DNA of 56,056 bases. It comes from Actinomycetota bacterium (GTDB lineage Bacteria > Actinomycetota > Actinomycetes > Actinomycetales > Microbacteriaceae). Of this stretch, positions 42,318 through 50,829 are shown one piece after another; positions within the stretch are counted from its first letter, which is position 1; the number at the start of each line of letters is the position of its first letter. The DNA is taken from assembly GCA_018268435.1 (NCBI GenBank), contig JAFDWP010000094.1, forward strand, positions 1-56,056, read 5' to 3'. The position numbers and the translations under genes are program-made. Below the pieces are notes generated by a model. It was not told where the DNA came from and made no database searches. It saw only the letters and a program-made list of their open reading frames with translations.

Positions 42318-43727
42318 ATGCTGTTGGAGCGGTTCTACGACGATGACTTGGCTCAAGCAAGTTACCTGATCGGTTGCCAAGCCACGGGCGAAGCGATGGT
42401 GGTCGATCCTCGGCGGGACGTGCAGGTGTACCTCGATGCAGTGTCCAAGCACGGCATGCGCATCGTTGCGGTGACGGAGACCCACATCCACGCCGACTAC
42501 CTGTCTGGGACGAGGGAGCTGGCTCAGGCGACGGGCGCAGCGATCCACGTTTCTGGTGAGGGCGGTCTCGAGTGGCAGTACGGGTTCGACGCGCATCTAC
42601 TGCACGACGGTGACGTTGTCACGGTGGGGAACATTCGCGTCCAAGCGCGTCACACGCCGGGCCATACCCCCGAGCATCTGGCTTTTCTGGTGACTGATGG
42701 CGCGTTTGCCGACGAACCCGGCTACATGCTCTCGGGCGACTTCGTCTTTGTCGGCGACCTGGGCAGGCCGGATCTACTGGATGAGGCCGCGGGCGGACAC
42801 GACACCCGATTCCAGGGTGCGAGTGATCTGTTCGACAGTCTTCGTACCGTCCTTCTCGAGCTGCCCGACCATGTCCAGATCCACCCTGCGCACGGCGCGG
42901 GAAGCGCGTGCGGGAAGGCTCTCGGAGCGATCGCGTCGACCACAGTGGGCTACGAGCGGCTCCATGCCTGGTGGGGTCCCTACCTCGCCGCCGACGACCG
43001 CGAGGGCTTCATCTCCGAGCTCCTCGACGGCCAGCCCGACGCTCACGCCTACTTTGCCCGCATGAAGCGAGAGAATCGCGATGGGCCCGCCCTCCTTGGG
43101 TCGCTGAACGAGCTCACTGAGATGAGTGCGGCAGATGCGCTGTCCATGATCAGCGCAGACCACGCGCTGCTCGTGGACACCCGCAAGCCGAACGAGGTAC
43201 GGGCTGGTTCGCTTCCTCGCGCCCTGGCTATCCCCGCGATCGGCAAGACGGCGGCGTGGGGTGCGTGGGCGATAGACCCAGAGCGGGAGAAGCGGCCCCT
43301 CATCATTTTGGCGGGCGACGTCGAGCACGCTGAACACGTCAGGGCTCACCTCATTCGGGTGGGTATCGACTCGTACGCCGGGTACATCACCTCCCTCGAC
43401 GGGTTGCCCACGGTGACCTCAGCGACCGTCACGCCCGAAACCCTCACCGATCTGGGCGAGGTGTTCGTGCTCGACGTCCGGGAAGCCAGCGAGTACGCCG
43501 CTGGACACGTGCCCGGTGCGACACGAATCGGGGCAGGCCGGGTGCTCTGGGAAACGGGACGCCTCCCCACGGATCGCACAATTGTCACCTACTGCCAGAG
43601 CGGGGCGCGCAACATCGTCGCCAGTCAGGCGCTGCGCCGCGCAGGGATCCCTGTGATCGAGCTCGCCGGGAGCTACCTCGGCTGGGTTCGAGCTCACCAG
43701 CAGATCGAGACCGCGCCCGCATCTTGA
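42318..43727 (+). CDS. Persulfide dioxygenase-rhodanese fusion, CstB-like
   Basis: A 469-residue three-domain protein. Residues 1-240: metallo-beta-lactamase fold of the ETHE1/persulfide dioxygenase type (THIHADY with His 56, His 58, Asp 60; HTPGHT with His 116; LSGDFVFVGDLGRPDL). Residues 260-355: rhodanese-like domain with no Cys in its loop (PLIILAGDVEHAE). Residues 365-465: active rhodanese, TYCQSGARN, Cys 426. This is the plan of Staphylococcus CstB, which turns persulfide into thiosulfate. First gene of a five-gene operon. Confidence 0.92.
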   Translation: MLLERFYDDDLAQASYLIGCQATGEAMVVDPRRDVQVYLDAVSKHGMRIVAVTETHIHADYLSGTRELAQATGAAIHVSGEGGLEWQYGFDAHLLHDGDVVTVGNIRVQARHTPGHTPEHLAFLVTDGAFADEPGYMLSGDFVFVGDLGRPDLLDEAAGGHDTRFQGASDLFDSLRTVLLELPDHVQIHPAHGAGSACGKALGAIASTTVGYERLHAWWGPYLAADDREGFISELLDGQPDAHAYFARMKRENRDGPALLGSLNELTEMSAADALSMISADHALLVDTRKPNEVRAGSLPRALAIPAIGKTAAWGAWAIDPEREKRPLIILAGDVEHAEHVRAHLIRVGIDSYAGYITSLDGLPTVTSATVTPETLTDLGEVFVLDVREASEYAAGHVPGATRIGAGRVLWETGRLPTDRTIVTYCQSGARNIVASQALRRAGIPVIELAGSYLGWVRAHQQIETAPAS

Positions 43728-43780
43728 CCTCCCCTGATGAGGGCGCGGCACGGCTTCGCGCGGCCGGAAAGGACCATCTC

Positions 43781-43945
43781 ATGTGCAGTGCTGTTGCCTG
43801 TCGCAGGTGCGGGAAGACCACATGGTCTGGATGCGGCCAACACGGTGACGAGGTCATGCGCAACGTCGCACGATCGCAGAGATGTCGTGGACACCAGGGC
43901 GAGCCTTCCGCAGGGCTGTTCGCCCGCATCTTTGGGACGGCATGA
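43781..43945 (+). CDS. Small CxxCGK/GCGQH cysteine-rich protein, copy 3
   Basis: A 54-residue protein, MCSAVACRRCGKTTWSGCGQ followed by H, a helical segment, SQRCRGH and the tail GLFARIFGTA. The ATG has GGAAAGGACCATCTC upstream. It sits between the dioxygenase and a rhodanese gene. The late VP of the family is VA here. Same unknown function as its paralogues. Confidence 0.78.
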   Translation: MCSAVACRRCGKTTWSGCGQHGDEVMRNVARSQRCRGHQGEPSAGLFARIFGTA

Positions 43946-43967
43946 GGTGAGCAAAAAGGAGATCTCG

Positions 43968-44249
43968 GTGAACGACCTTTCCGTCCTGCACGGAGTCGTC
44001 ATCATCGACGTACGAGAGCCTGATGAGTACGCCGGCGGACACGTCCCCGCGGCGGTGAACATCCCGCTGGGAGACATTCGTGAACGTTCTGCGGAAATCC
44101 ACGGCTCGGATACGGTCTACGTCATCTGCCAGTCCGGCCGTCGCAGTGCGTTCGCCTGCGAGGCCCTGGAATCCTTGGGTATCGCCTCGGTGAATGTTCC
44201 AGGCGGGACCGCCGCGTGGATCGCTGCGGGCCTACCGGTGCAACAGTGA
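43968..44249 (+). CDS. Single-domain rhodanese (cytoplasmic)
   Basis: A 93-residue sulfurtransferase: VVIIDVREPDEYAGGHVPAAVNIP and the active loop VICQSGRRS (Cys 54). The GTG at 43968 was chosen because AAGGAG sits 6 nt upstream; a GTG at 43947 would add seven residues and place that ribosome site inside the gene. No signal peptide. It would pass sulfane sulfur between persulfide carriers. Its stop overlaps the DsrE gene start. Confidence 0.88.
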   Translation: MNDLSVLHGVVIIDVREPDEYAGGHVPAAVNIPLGDIRERSAEIHGSDTVYVICQSGRRSAFACEALESLGIASVNVPGGTAAWIAAGLPVQQ

Positions 44250-44590
44250 CCATCGCGCGCGAGATCCTCATCCACGCGTTCGACGAGGACCCGGCGGTCG
44301 TTGCGGGAGCGCTGCGAGTGGGACGAAACGCCGCTCAGGCACTGCCGGACATCATCGTGCAGGTCGTTGTTCAAGGCATCGCGGTTACCGGTGTTACAAC
44401 AGATGGCGGGTTCGATGAAGACATCGCAGAAACGCTTGCTCGAGGTGTCCGCGTCGTAGCATGCGGGAACAGCATGCACCGTGCGCACGTCGAGCCGTCT
44501 CAGATCGCTCCTGGGGTTGACGTTGTTCCTTCAGCCGTCGCGCACCTCGCTGAACGGCAGTGGGCTGGCGCGGCGTACGTTCGCGTCTGA
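44246..44590 (+). CDS. DsrE-family sulfur-carrier protein
   Basis: A 114-residue protein with the DsrE/DsrF-like alpha/beta fold pattern: ILIHAFDEDPAVVAGALRVGRN, an early VVVQG strand, and VRVVACGNSMHRA with the likely sulfur-bearing Cys 73. DsrE proteins hold cysteine persulfide in sulfur relays. GTG start overlaps the rhodanese stop by 4 bp, and the stop lies 1 bp before the exporter start, so transfer from rhodanese to DsrE is likely. Confidence 0.8.
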   Translation: MTIAREILIHAFDEDPAVVAGALRVGRNAAQALPDIIVQVVVQGIAVTGVTTDGGFDEDIAETLARGVRVVACGNSMHRAHVEPSQIAPGVDVVPSAVAHLAERQWAGAAYVRV

Positions 44591-44591
44591 C

Positions 44592-45344
44592 GTGGTCTTC
44601 GTCGTCATCGCCCTCGGACTGATCGTCGGCGCAATCCTGGGTCTCGTCGGAGCCGGCGGCGGAATCATCGCCGTTCCTGCTCTTGTCGGGATCGTCGGGG
44701 TTCCGGTCATGTCCGCCATGTCGACATCACTTGTGATGGCCGTCGCCTCAGCATCCACGGCCGTCCTCCCCCGTCTGCGCGGAGGCATCGACTGGCCGGT
44801 GGCACTCGTCGTGGGCCTGGCCGGCGTCCCCGCCGCGCTGGCGGGGACGGCACTGAACGCTCTGCTCCCCCAGCCGGCACTTCTCATCAGTTTCGGGCTT
44901 CTGATGGTAGGTGCCGGCGTCCGAATGCTGCGACCGATGACCTCTCGCACCGAAGATCCCGAGCGACAGCGTGGGTGGCTTCTGCGAGCTTTGATCATCG
45001 GGCTGGGCGTGGGACTGCTCACCGGACTGCTCGGCGTCGGCGGCGGGTTTGTGATCGTGCCGGCGCTCACGCTCATGTTGCGGATGCCGATGAAACGGGC
45101 GATCGGTACCTCACTCATCATCATCGTGATCAACTCGCTCGCCGCCGCCGCCGCCCACTTCAGCGTCGGCGGGCTGGACATCCCACTGACCCTCGCCTTC
45201 ACCATCCCCGCCATGCTCGCGTCCCTCGTGGCCGCACGTGTAGCGGGCAAACTGCCCGGCAGGGTGCTCCAGCTGAGCTTCGCGGTTCTTGTCCTCTGCA
45301 TCGCGGTCATCACGCTCGTTACCACCGTCGTACAGCTGATGTGA
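44592..45344 (+). CDS. TauE/SafE-family exporter
   Basis: A 250-residue protein with about eight membrane helices and two repeated glycine-rich motifs, GLVGAGGGIIAVPALV and GLLGVGGGFVIVPALT, the TauE/SafE signature. In cst operons TauE-like proteins are proposed to export sulfite or thiosulfate-type products. GTG at 44592 directly follows the DsrE stop; a longer frame upstream overlaps DsrE and is rejected. Confidence 0.9.
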   Translation: MVFVVIALGLIVGAILGLVGAGGGIIAVPALVGIVGVPVMSAMSTSLVMAVASASTAVLPRLRGGIDWPVALVVGLAGVPAALAGTALNALLPQPALLISFGLLMVGAGVRMLRPMTSRTEDPERQRGWLLRALIIGLGVGLLTGLLGVGGGFVIVPALTLMLRMPMKRAIGTSLIIIVINSLAAAAAHFSVGGLDIPLTLAFTIPAMLASLVAARVAGKLPGRVLQLSFAVLVLCIAVITLVTTVVQLM

Positions 45345-45351
45345 GCCTGGC

Positions 45352-45927
45352 TCAGTCGCGCAGAATCGAATGCTGCGCACCCTTGGCGGGTGGTGTGTAG
45401 GTGCAGGTATCACCCGCGCACAGCTGCGGCTTGCGACGGGCGAAGCGTTGGCCGATGGCGCACCCCAGGCAGATCCCGAAGGCCGTCTCCAGGTACAGCA
45501 ACAGAAGACACATCCCACAGATCACCTGAGCGATGATCGCCGGCAAGCCTAACCAGCCCAGACTGAAACATCCCGCCAGGGACATTACGAAACCCATCCG
45601 CCAGGCAAGGAGCTTTGACCGCGCCTCCACCCACTCCGGCCGCTGTGGACGTGTGATCCACGCGCCCAGCACGAGCGTCGGAGTGAAGGCCGTTCCCACA
45701 AAGAGGCGCAGCATCATCTCGACGGCAAACACTATTCCGAAGACCCGCATTGGCTGCAGATCCGCTGTGATCACACCCCACAGCCATGCCGAGAACCCAC
45801 CCAGGAACAGAATCCCCGCCGACGCTCGCACCGCCCGTTCGTTGATGACCGGTACATCCAGGCCCTCGACCCACTGACCGACGATGGGCCGTCCCCTATC
45901 TGACTGCGGTAACTGCATGCTCCCCAC
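45352..45927 (-). CDS. DUF4395 membrane protein
   Basis: A 191-residue protein with four membrane helices and the CxxC-like GICLGCAIG motif near residue 155, typical of DUF4395 proteins often found with rhodanese and thioredoxin genes. GTG start at 45927; an internal ATG at 45918 is possible. Its start adjoins operator site 5, making it divergent from the small cysteine-rich gene at 45982. Function unknown, perhaps thiol-redox at the membrane. Confidence 0.85.
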   Translation of the reverse strand: MGSMQLPQSDRGRPIVGQWVEGLDVPVINERAVRASAGILFLGGFSAWLWGVITADLQPMRVFGIVFAVEMMLRLFVGTAFTPTLVLGAWITRPQRPEWVEARSKLLAWRMGFVMSLAGCFSLGWLGLPAIIAQVICGMCLLLLYLETAFGICLGCAIGQRFARRKPQLCAGDTCTYTPPAKGAQHSILRD

Positions 45928-45928
45928 A

Positions 45929-45944
45929 ATACCCTAGGGGGTAT
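45929..45944. promoter_or_regulatory. CsoR/CstR-type operator, site 5 (between DUF4395 and 45982)
   Basis: ATACCCTAGGGGGTAT sits in a 54-bp divergent gap, so it can control both the leftward DUF4395 gene and the rightward operon from 45982 to 47384. Confidence 0.8.
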
Positions 45945-45981
45945 GTTACGATCGATTCCGATCTGATGAAAGGTTCAAGAG

Positions 45982-46113
45982 ATGTGTGCCCGAGTGACAT
46001 GTGAACAATGCGGCAAAGCGACCTGGGAAGGGTGCGGCCAGCATGTGGAAGAAGCACTCTACGGAGTCCCTGCCAATCAGCGGTGCGACGGACATCCTCA
46101 TGCCGCGGCGTAG
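45982..46113 (+). CDS. Small CxxCGK/GCGQH cysteine-rich protein, copy 4
   Basis: A 43-residue protein, MCARVTCEQCGKATWEGCGQ, then HVEEALYGVPANQRCDGHPH and AAA. Short form without the FARLFGR tail. Start ATG at 45982 follows AAAGG. Its 3' end overlaps the rhodanese lipoprotein gene by 14 bp, so the two are translationally coupled. It is the first gene of an operon behind operator site 5. Confidence 0.78.
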   Translation: MCARVTCEQCGKATWEGCGQHVEEALYGVPANQRCDGHPHAAA

Positions 46114-46471
46114 CCTGCGAGGCGTCGCGCTCAGCGCGGCGCTCGCTCTCTCTGTCGTGATGAGCGGTTGTGCAGCAACAGCGGACCCAACGATCGCGCT
46201 TAGCGAAGACACCGTCGTCGTCGACGTGCGCACACCCGCAGAGTACGCCGGTGGCCATCTCGAGGGCGCCGTCAACATCGACTTCCAATCGGCGCAATTC
46301 GATGCGACTGTCGCGGAGCTCGACAGTCGCGAGAAGTACGTCGTCTACTGTCAGTCCGGCAACCGATCCGCGCAGGCAGTAGCCGTGATGGAAGCTGCGG
46401 GACTGGACGTGCAGGACGCCGGCGGGATCTCCGAAGCCGAACAGGCCACTGGTCTCGCCGTCGTCAAGTGA
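46100..46471 (+). CDS. Rhodanese-domain lipoprotein
   Basis: A 123-residue exported protein with lipobox MSGC (Cys 24), VVVDVRTPAEYAGGHLEGAV and active loop YCQSGNRS (Cys 84). Strongly alike in plan to the lipoprotein at 32821. ATG at 46100 gives a normal signal peptide; longer frames run through the overlapping small gene. The lipid anchor needs Lgt, and an lgt gene lies in the same regulon. Confidence 0.9.
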   Translation: MPRRSLRGVALSAALALSVVMSGCAATADPTIALSEDTVVVDVRTPAEYAGGHLEGAVNIDFQSAQFDATVAELDSREKYVVYCQSGNRSAQAVAVMEAAGLDVQDAGGISEAEQATGLAVVK

Positions 46472-46516
46472 CCTCGGCCCGTCTCACTACTCTCGGCCCG
46501 GACTGAAAGGACCACA

Positions 46517-46897
46517 ATGACCACTCTTACCGTCACGAAAGACAATCTCCGCGACACCATCACCGGCACCGACATCGTGATCCTGGACTTTTGGGCGGCA
46601 TGGTGTGGACCCTGTCTCGCCTTCGCGCCCGTGTTTGAGAAGGCCTCCGTCGCGCACACTGACATCACGTTCGGCAAGATCGACACCGAGACAGAACAAG
46701 AACTTGCCGCCGGCTTTCAGATCCGGTCCATCCCGACGCTGATGGTGTTCCGGGGCGGCATCGGCGTGTTCTCGCAACCCGGAGTGCTCAACGATGCGCA
46801 ACTCGCACAGGTCATCACCGCTACCCGAGCACTGAACATGGCAGAAGTACAAGAGCAGCTCCGCCGCCAGTCCGAGTCCGCCGGGGCACCGTCATGA
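46517..46897 (+). CDS. trxA: Thioredoxin
   Basis: A 126-residue thioredoxin with FWAAWCGPC (Cys 30, Cys 33) and IPTLMVF, near-identical in layout to the thioredoxin at 32373, including a C-terminal helical tail. Probable reductant for protein persulfides. GAAAGGACCACA precedes the ATG. The stop overlaps the next start by 4 bp. Confidence 0.92.
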   Translation: MTTLTVTKDNLRDTITGTDIVILDFWAAWCGPCLAFAPVFEKASVAHTDITFGKIDTETEQELAAGFQIRSIPTLMVFRGGIGVFSQPGVLNDAQLAQVITATRALNMAEVQEQLRRQSESAGAPS

Positions 46898-47199
46898 GCG
46901 TTACTACCCCACCCACCGACGAGTCCGAAATCCAGGACCTGCGCACGCAGAAGCGCATCTCCCACCGGCTGCGTCGAGCCCGTGGACAGCTTGACGCCGT
47001 CATCGCAGCCGTGGACGCGAACGACCCGTGTCGCGACATCGTCATGCAGCTCGCGGCCGTCACGAACGCGCTCAACCGGGCGGGCTTCACGATTGTCTCC
47101 ACCGCCATGAGGGAGTGCCTCGCAACGCCAGAAGGCAGCCGGACCGACACAGACCCCACACCCGAAGAGATCGAAAAGCTCTTCATGATGCTCGCCTAA
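46894..47199 (+). CDS. CsoR-family repressor, CstR-like
   Basis: A 101-residue helical repressor with a 10-residue longer N-terminus than the copy at 30120. Cys 46 (NDPCRDIV) and Cys 75 (AMRECL) are kept; the position four before the second Cys, His in copper sensors, is Ala. The C-terminal EKLFMMLA is identical to the first copy. Expected to bind the GGGGTAT palindromes and respond to persulfide. Confidence 0.88.
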   Translation: MSVTTPPTDESEIQDLRTQKRISHRLRRARGQLDAVIAAVDANDPCRDIVMQLAAVTNALNRAGFTIVSTAMRECLATPEGSRTDTDPTPEEIEKLFMMLA

Positions 47200-47222
47200 C
47201 ACCCACACCAAAAGGATCGGAC

Positions 47223-47384
47223 ATGTGCTACCAGAAGACCTGCAAGAAATGCGGCAAAGCGAGCTGGGGCGGTTGCGGACAGCACGTCGACCAAGTGATG
47301 CGCGGAATCCCTAAATCACAGCGCTGTGAGGGCCACGCCAACGAGCCTTCGACAGGCTTCTTCGCCCGACTCTTCGGACGCTGA
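47223..47384 (+). CDS. Small CxxCGK/GCGQH cysteine-rich protein, copy 5
   Basis: A 53-residue protein, MCYQKTCKKCGKASWGGCGQ, then HVDQVMRGIP, SQRCEGH and the tail FFARLFGR. It follows a CsoR-family gene by 23 bp, the same order (regulator, then small protein) as at 30120-30081. AAAGGATCGGAC precedes the ATG. Function unknown. Confidence 0.78.
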   Translation: MCYQKTCKKCGKASWGGCGQHVDQVMRGIPKSQRCEGHANEPSTGFFARLFGR

Positions 47385-47418
47385 CGCGCTCATCCTCGCC
47401 TGGCACCCGGTCAGACCC

Positions 47419-47814
<396 letters not shown>

Positions 47815-49101
47815 TCATGCAAGTCCGCGCATCATTCCTTGCCAGTAGAGCACTGGCAGTGCGCGGGTCTTGATCAGCCAGTTCGCGTACGTGGGAATTC
47901 GAGAGTCGTGCTCCCAGGGTGGCAGCGTAGGAGTCGGTTTCAGACTGTAATCAAACTCGGCCAGCATCATTTTTCCGTAGTCCGTGACCACAGGACAGGA
48001 ACTGTAGCCGTGGTACTCAAGAGAGTCCACGGCAAGGTCGGCACCGTCAGCGTGGCGAAGAAGGTTGTACACGACGACCGGGGCCTGCTTGCGGATCGCG
48101 GCACCGGTCTTCGATGTCGGGAGGTTACTCGAATCACCCAGTCCAAACACGTTCGGGAAGCGTGCGTGCTGGAGCGTTGCGCGATCCACCTCGACGTAGC
48201 CTGAGGAGTCCGCCAAGGCGCTCGATTTGATGAAATCCGGGGCCGACTGCGGGGGGCAGAAGTGGAGGAAGTCGTACTCCATCGTCGTCTCACCCTCGCT
48301 CGTTTCGAACGATGCGATCTTCTTGGCGGGATCCACTGAAATGAGGTTGTGACTAACCACGGGCGTGATCTTCTTGCGCCGCATCACTTCCTCCAGAGCG
48401 GGGCGATAGTAGGGCGAACCGAAGATGACCGGCTTGCCGGTGACGAACCGCTGATCGATGCGTTCGCGAACGCCGCTGCGACGCCAGTGGGAGTCTGCAA
48501 GATAGGCGATCTTCTGCGGTGCGCCGCCACACTTGATGGGACCCTTGGGTTCCACGAAAATGGCCGTGCCTCCTGCAAAAGAGCGAATCCCCCGCCAGGT
48601 CGCGGTCGCACCATCACGGGTGTAATTGCTGTAAAGCCCGTCTCGGCCGACTTTGCCCTCGACCCCGTCGACCTTCCCATAGTCGAGCTGGTGCCCCGCA
48701 GCGACGACAAGGTAGTCATAGCCGATGCGCTTCCCCGATTCGAGCACGAGAGCGTCCGCCTCCGGCTCAAACGCTGCCACCCGTTCACGAATCCACCTCG
48801 CGCGCCGCGGAATCAGTGATGCCTCAGCGCGATCGAAATGATCCTGAGGGAACACCCCGGCAGCAACAAGAGTCCAACCAGGCTGATACGAATGCCGCTC
48901 CGCGGGCTCAATGATGGTCACGTCAGGCTCAGCCAGCGACCGGCACAGTCGAGCCGCGACATCAATTCCTGCAGTCCCACCCCCCACGATCACGATCCTG
49001 GATCGAACAGCACTCCGTCGCTTCCGCCGCGTCGAGTACGCCACCGCCGCGGCGCTTGCGCCCGCGACCCCAGCAAGTCCAAAAGTCAAGCGCTTCGACA
49101 C
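47815..49101 (-). CDS. sqr: Sulfide:quinone oxidoreductase (SQR)
   Basis: A 428-residue flavoprotein with a hydrophobic N-terminal stretch (residues 5-23) and FAD motif IVIVGGGTAGIDVAARL. Redox Cys 191 (PIKCGGAPQKI) and Cys 369 (YSSCPVVTDYGK) match the two-Cys SQR group related to mitochondrial SQRDL. It oxidises H2S to a persulfide and passes electrons to quinone. GTG start with AAAGGAG upstream. Operator site 7 lies 33 bp upstream. Confidence 0.9.
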   Translation of the reverse strand: MSKRLTFGLAGVAGASAAAVAYSTRRKRRSAVRSRIVIVGGGTAGIDVAARLCRSLAEPDVTIIEPAERHSYQPGWTLVAAGVFPQDHFDRAEASLIPRRARWIRERVAAFEPEADALVLESGKRIGYDYLVVAAGHQLDYGKVDGVEGKVGRDGLYSNYTRDGATATWRGIRSFAGGTAIFVEPKGPIKCGGAPQKIAYLADSHWRRSGVRERIDQRFVTGKPVIFGSPYYRPALEEVMRRKKITPVVSHNLISVDPAKKIASFETSEGETTMEYDFLHFCPPQSAPDFIKSSALADSSGYVEVDRATLQHARFPNVFGLGDSSNLPTSKTGAAIRKQAPVVVYNLLRHADGADLAVDSLEYHGYSSCPVVTDYGKMMLAEFDYSLKPTPTLPPWEHDSRIPTYANWLIKTRALPVLYWQGMMRGLA

Positions 49102-49134
49102 AACCAGCTCCTTTGCTTCGGTTCGATCCCGAAT

Positions 49135-49150
49135 ATACCCTCATAGGTAT
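49135..49150. promoter_or_regulatory. CsoR/CstR-type operator, site 7 (between sqr and lgt)
   Basis: ATACCCTCATAGGTAT lies between the divergent sqr and lgt genes. Ends match the consensus; the centre has two changes. It may control both genes. Confidence 0.7.
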
Positions 49151-49278
49151 TCGCTGGGGCCGTGGGTCAACAGTCTTCACGCAACGGAAGGTTCCCTCCC
49201 CCGCTGCCCAATTGCACGCACGGCCGCACACATGCCACAGGCGTAGCGTTCTCCTGTGACGGTCGAAGGAGCACACCC

Positions 49279-50208
49279 ATGAGCATTCATCCCGCCAGCA
49301 TTCCCAGCCCCGACCCGGCCTGGGCGAGCTTCCAACTCGGGCCCCTCACCATCCACACCTACGCGCTCTGCATCATCGCCGGCATCATCGCCGCCGTCCT
49401 CATCACCGACCGCAGGCTCCGGCGCAGAGGCGTCGAACCCTGGACCGTCATCGACATCGTCCTGTGGGTTGTTCCCCTCGGCATCATCGCGGCGCGGTTT
49501 TATCACGTGTTCACCCACATGTCTGACTACTTCTACCCGGGTGCGAACCTGTGGAACGTGTTCGCGATCTGGGACGGCGGCAACGCCATTTATGGGTCCC
49601 TCATCGGCGGCGCAATCGGCGCGTACATCGGATGTCGCCGCACCGGACTCCGCTTCTGGGCCTTCGCCGATGCCCTCGCTCCCGCACTCCTCGTCGCCCA
49701 AGCCATCGGCCGGCTCGGCAACTACTTCAACCAAGAACTCTTCGGAAACCCCACCACCCTGCCCTGGGGACTGCAGATCCTTCCCACGGCGCCGATGTTC
49801 CCTGAAGGCCTCCCGGCTGGAACCCTGTTCCACCCCCTGTTCCTCTACGAGATGATCTGGAACCTGATCGGCGCCACCCTGATAGTCCTCCTGGAGCGTC
49901 GTCTCACTCTCGGGTGGGGGCGAAGCCTCGCGATCTACCTGATCTGGTACGGTCTCGGACGCAGCGGACTCGAAGCTATCCGCATCGACCCCACCAGCGA
50001 CGCGCCCCTCGGTATCCCCGCCAACATCTGGGCATCCATCGTCGTCGCCCTTATCGGCGTCACCCTCTTCGTTATCCAAACCATCCGCCACCCCGACCCG
50101 GAACCTTCGCCGTACGTGGATAAGTCCGTCGCGGCAACCCAGAAGATGGACCCCACCCAGTCAGAAACCAGTGAGACCGCTCAACATCGCGATGACGCGC
50201 GGGCATGA
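49279..50208 (+). CDS. lgt: Prolipoprotein diacylglyceryl transferase (Lgt)
   Basis: A 309-residue, seven-helix enzyme that attaches diacylglycerol to the lipobox Cys of prelipoproteins. IHTYALCIIAGIIAAV at the first helix, RFYHVFTH, NAIYGSLIGG and the Lgt signature AQAIGRLGNYFNQELFG are all present. ATG at 49279 follows a GAAGGAGC ribosome site. Since a housekeeping lgt is expected elsewhere, this is probably a dedicated copy for the island's lipoproteins (two rhodaneses, PCu(A)C). Confidence 0.93.
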   Translation: MSIHPASIPSPDPAWASFQLGPLTIHTYALCIIAGIIAAVLITDRRLRRRGVEPWTVIDIVLWVVPLGIIAARFYHVFTHMSDYFYPGANLWNVFAIWDGGNAIYGSLIGGAIGAYIGCRRTGLRFWAFADALAPALLVAQAIGRLGNYFNQELFGNPTTLPWGLQILPTAPMFPEGLPAGTLFHPLFLYEMIWNLIGATLIVLLERRLTLGWGRSLAIYLIWYGLGRSGLEAIRIDPTSDAPLGIPANIWASIVVALIGVTLFVIQTIRHPDPEPSPYVDKSVAATQKMDPTQSETSETAQHRDDARA

Positions 50209-50469
50209 CGCTTCGACTGCACGTCCGGAAAGTGTCACGACAAGCCGGCCTTAGTTTTTCGGAAACCGCCCGTTCACGTGACATCTAGTGTCATCGCACC
50301 GCGATCCCGACAGAACTTGTCGGAACCAGTTGCCGTTGCGCGAACGGGCCCCGCGAAGCCGTCGCTCCGGGTGGCCGACCCGTGACACCGATGCCGCGTC
50401 CGGTGCGCAGCGTCGTGGCAATCCTCCACCCTCGACGACACAAGTCAGTCGTGACTGTATGGTCATTGG
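50209..50469. repeat. Composite palindromes, copy B
   Basis: GGAAAGTGTCACGACAA (50227-50243), then GTGACATCTAGTGTCAT (50278-50294), an 11-bp spacer and CCCGACA-GAACT-TGTCGG (50306-50323). Order, spacing and orientation equal copy A at 38116. The remainder leads to the CmtR-like gene and holds a possible operator at 50443. Confidence 0.75.
50443..50456. promoter_or_regulatory. Possible operator of the CmtR-like repressor
   Basis: AGTCAGTCGTGACT is an inverted repeat with 5-bp arms just upstream of the GTG at 50470. Position suits autoregulation; no second copy is available to support it. Confidence 0.4.
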
Positions 50470-50829
50470 GTGCTGACCATTGCCTCACGCCTCGACGTCA
50501 TGAACCGGCTCGGCCGAGCCATGGCCGACCCGACGCGTTCCCGAATCCTGATGGCGCTGCTCGGCGTGCCGAGCTACCCCGCCGTGCTGTCGCGCGAGCT
50601 GGGGCTGACCCGTTCGAACGTCTCGAACCATCTGACCTGTCTGCGCGACTGCGGGATCGTGGTCGCCGAGCCCGAGGGTCGGCAGACGCGGTACGAGATC
50701 GCCGATCCGCACCTCGCGGCGGCACTCACCGCCCTGGTGGACGTGACCCTCGCGGTCGATGAGCGCGCGCCCTGCGTGGATGTCCGGTGCGCCGTGCCCG
50801 GCTGCTGCTCGACGGGGGCAGGCGAGTGA
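50470..50829 (+). CDS. cmtR: CmtR-like Cd(II)/Pb(II)-sensing ArsR-family repressor
   Basis: A 119-residue winged-helix protein. LTRSNVSNHLTCLRDCGIVVAEPEGRQTRY is strongly CmtR-like, and the three metal-ligand cysteines fall at exactly the mycobacterial positions: Cys 57, Cys 61 and Cys 102. Two more Cys (112, 113) lie in the tail. It should release DNA on binding Cd or Pb. It is followed by a fragment of a P-type ATPase, the usual partner. Confidence 0.9.
   Translation: MLTIASRLDVMNRLGRAMADPTRSRILMALLGVPSYPAVLSRELGLTRSNVSNHLTCLRDCGIVVAEPEGRQTRYEIADPHLAAALTALVDVTLAVDERAPCVDVRCAVPGCCSTGAGE

Noticed and set aside
43947..43967. Upstream GTG as start of the rhodanese gene
   Set aside because: It would bury the clear AAGGAG ribosome site; the GTG at 43968 is 6 nt behind that site.
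49171..49200. GCAACGGAAGG near 49180 considered as a right-end transposase site
   Set aside because: Single weak match with no spaced partners, inside the sqr-lgt promoter gap.
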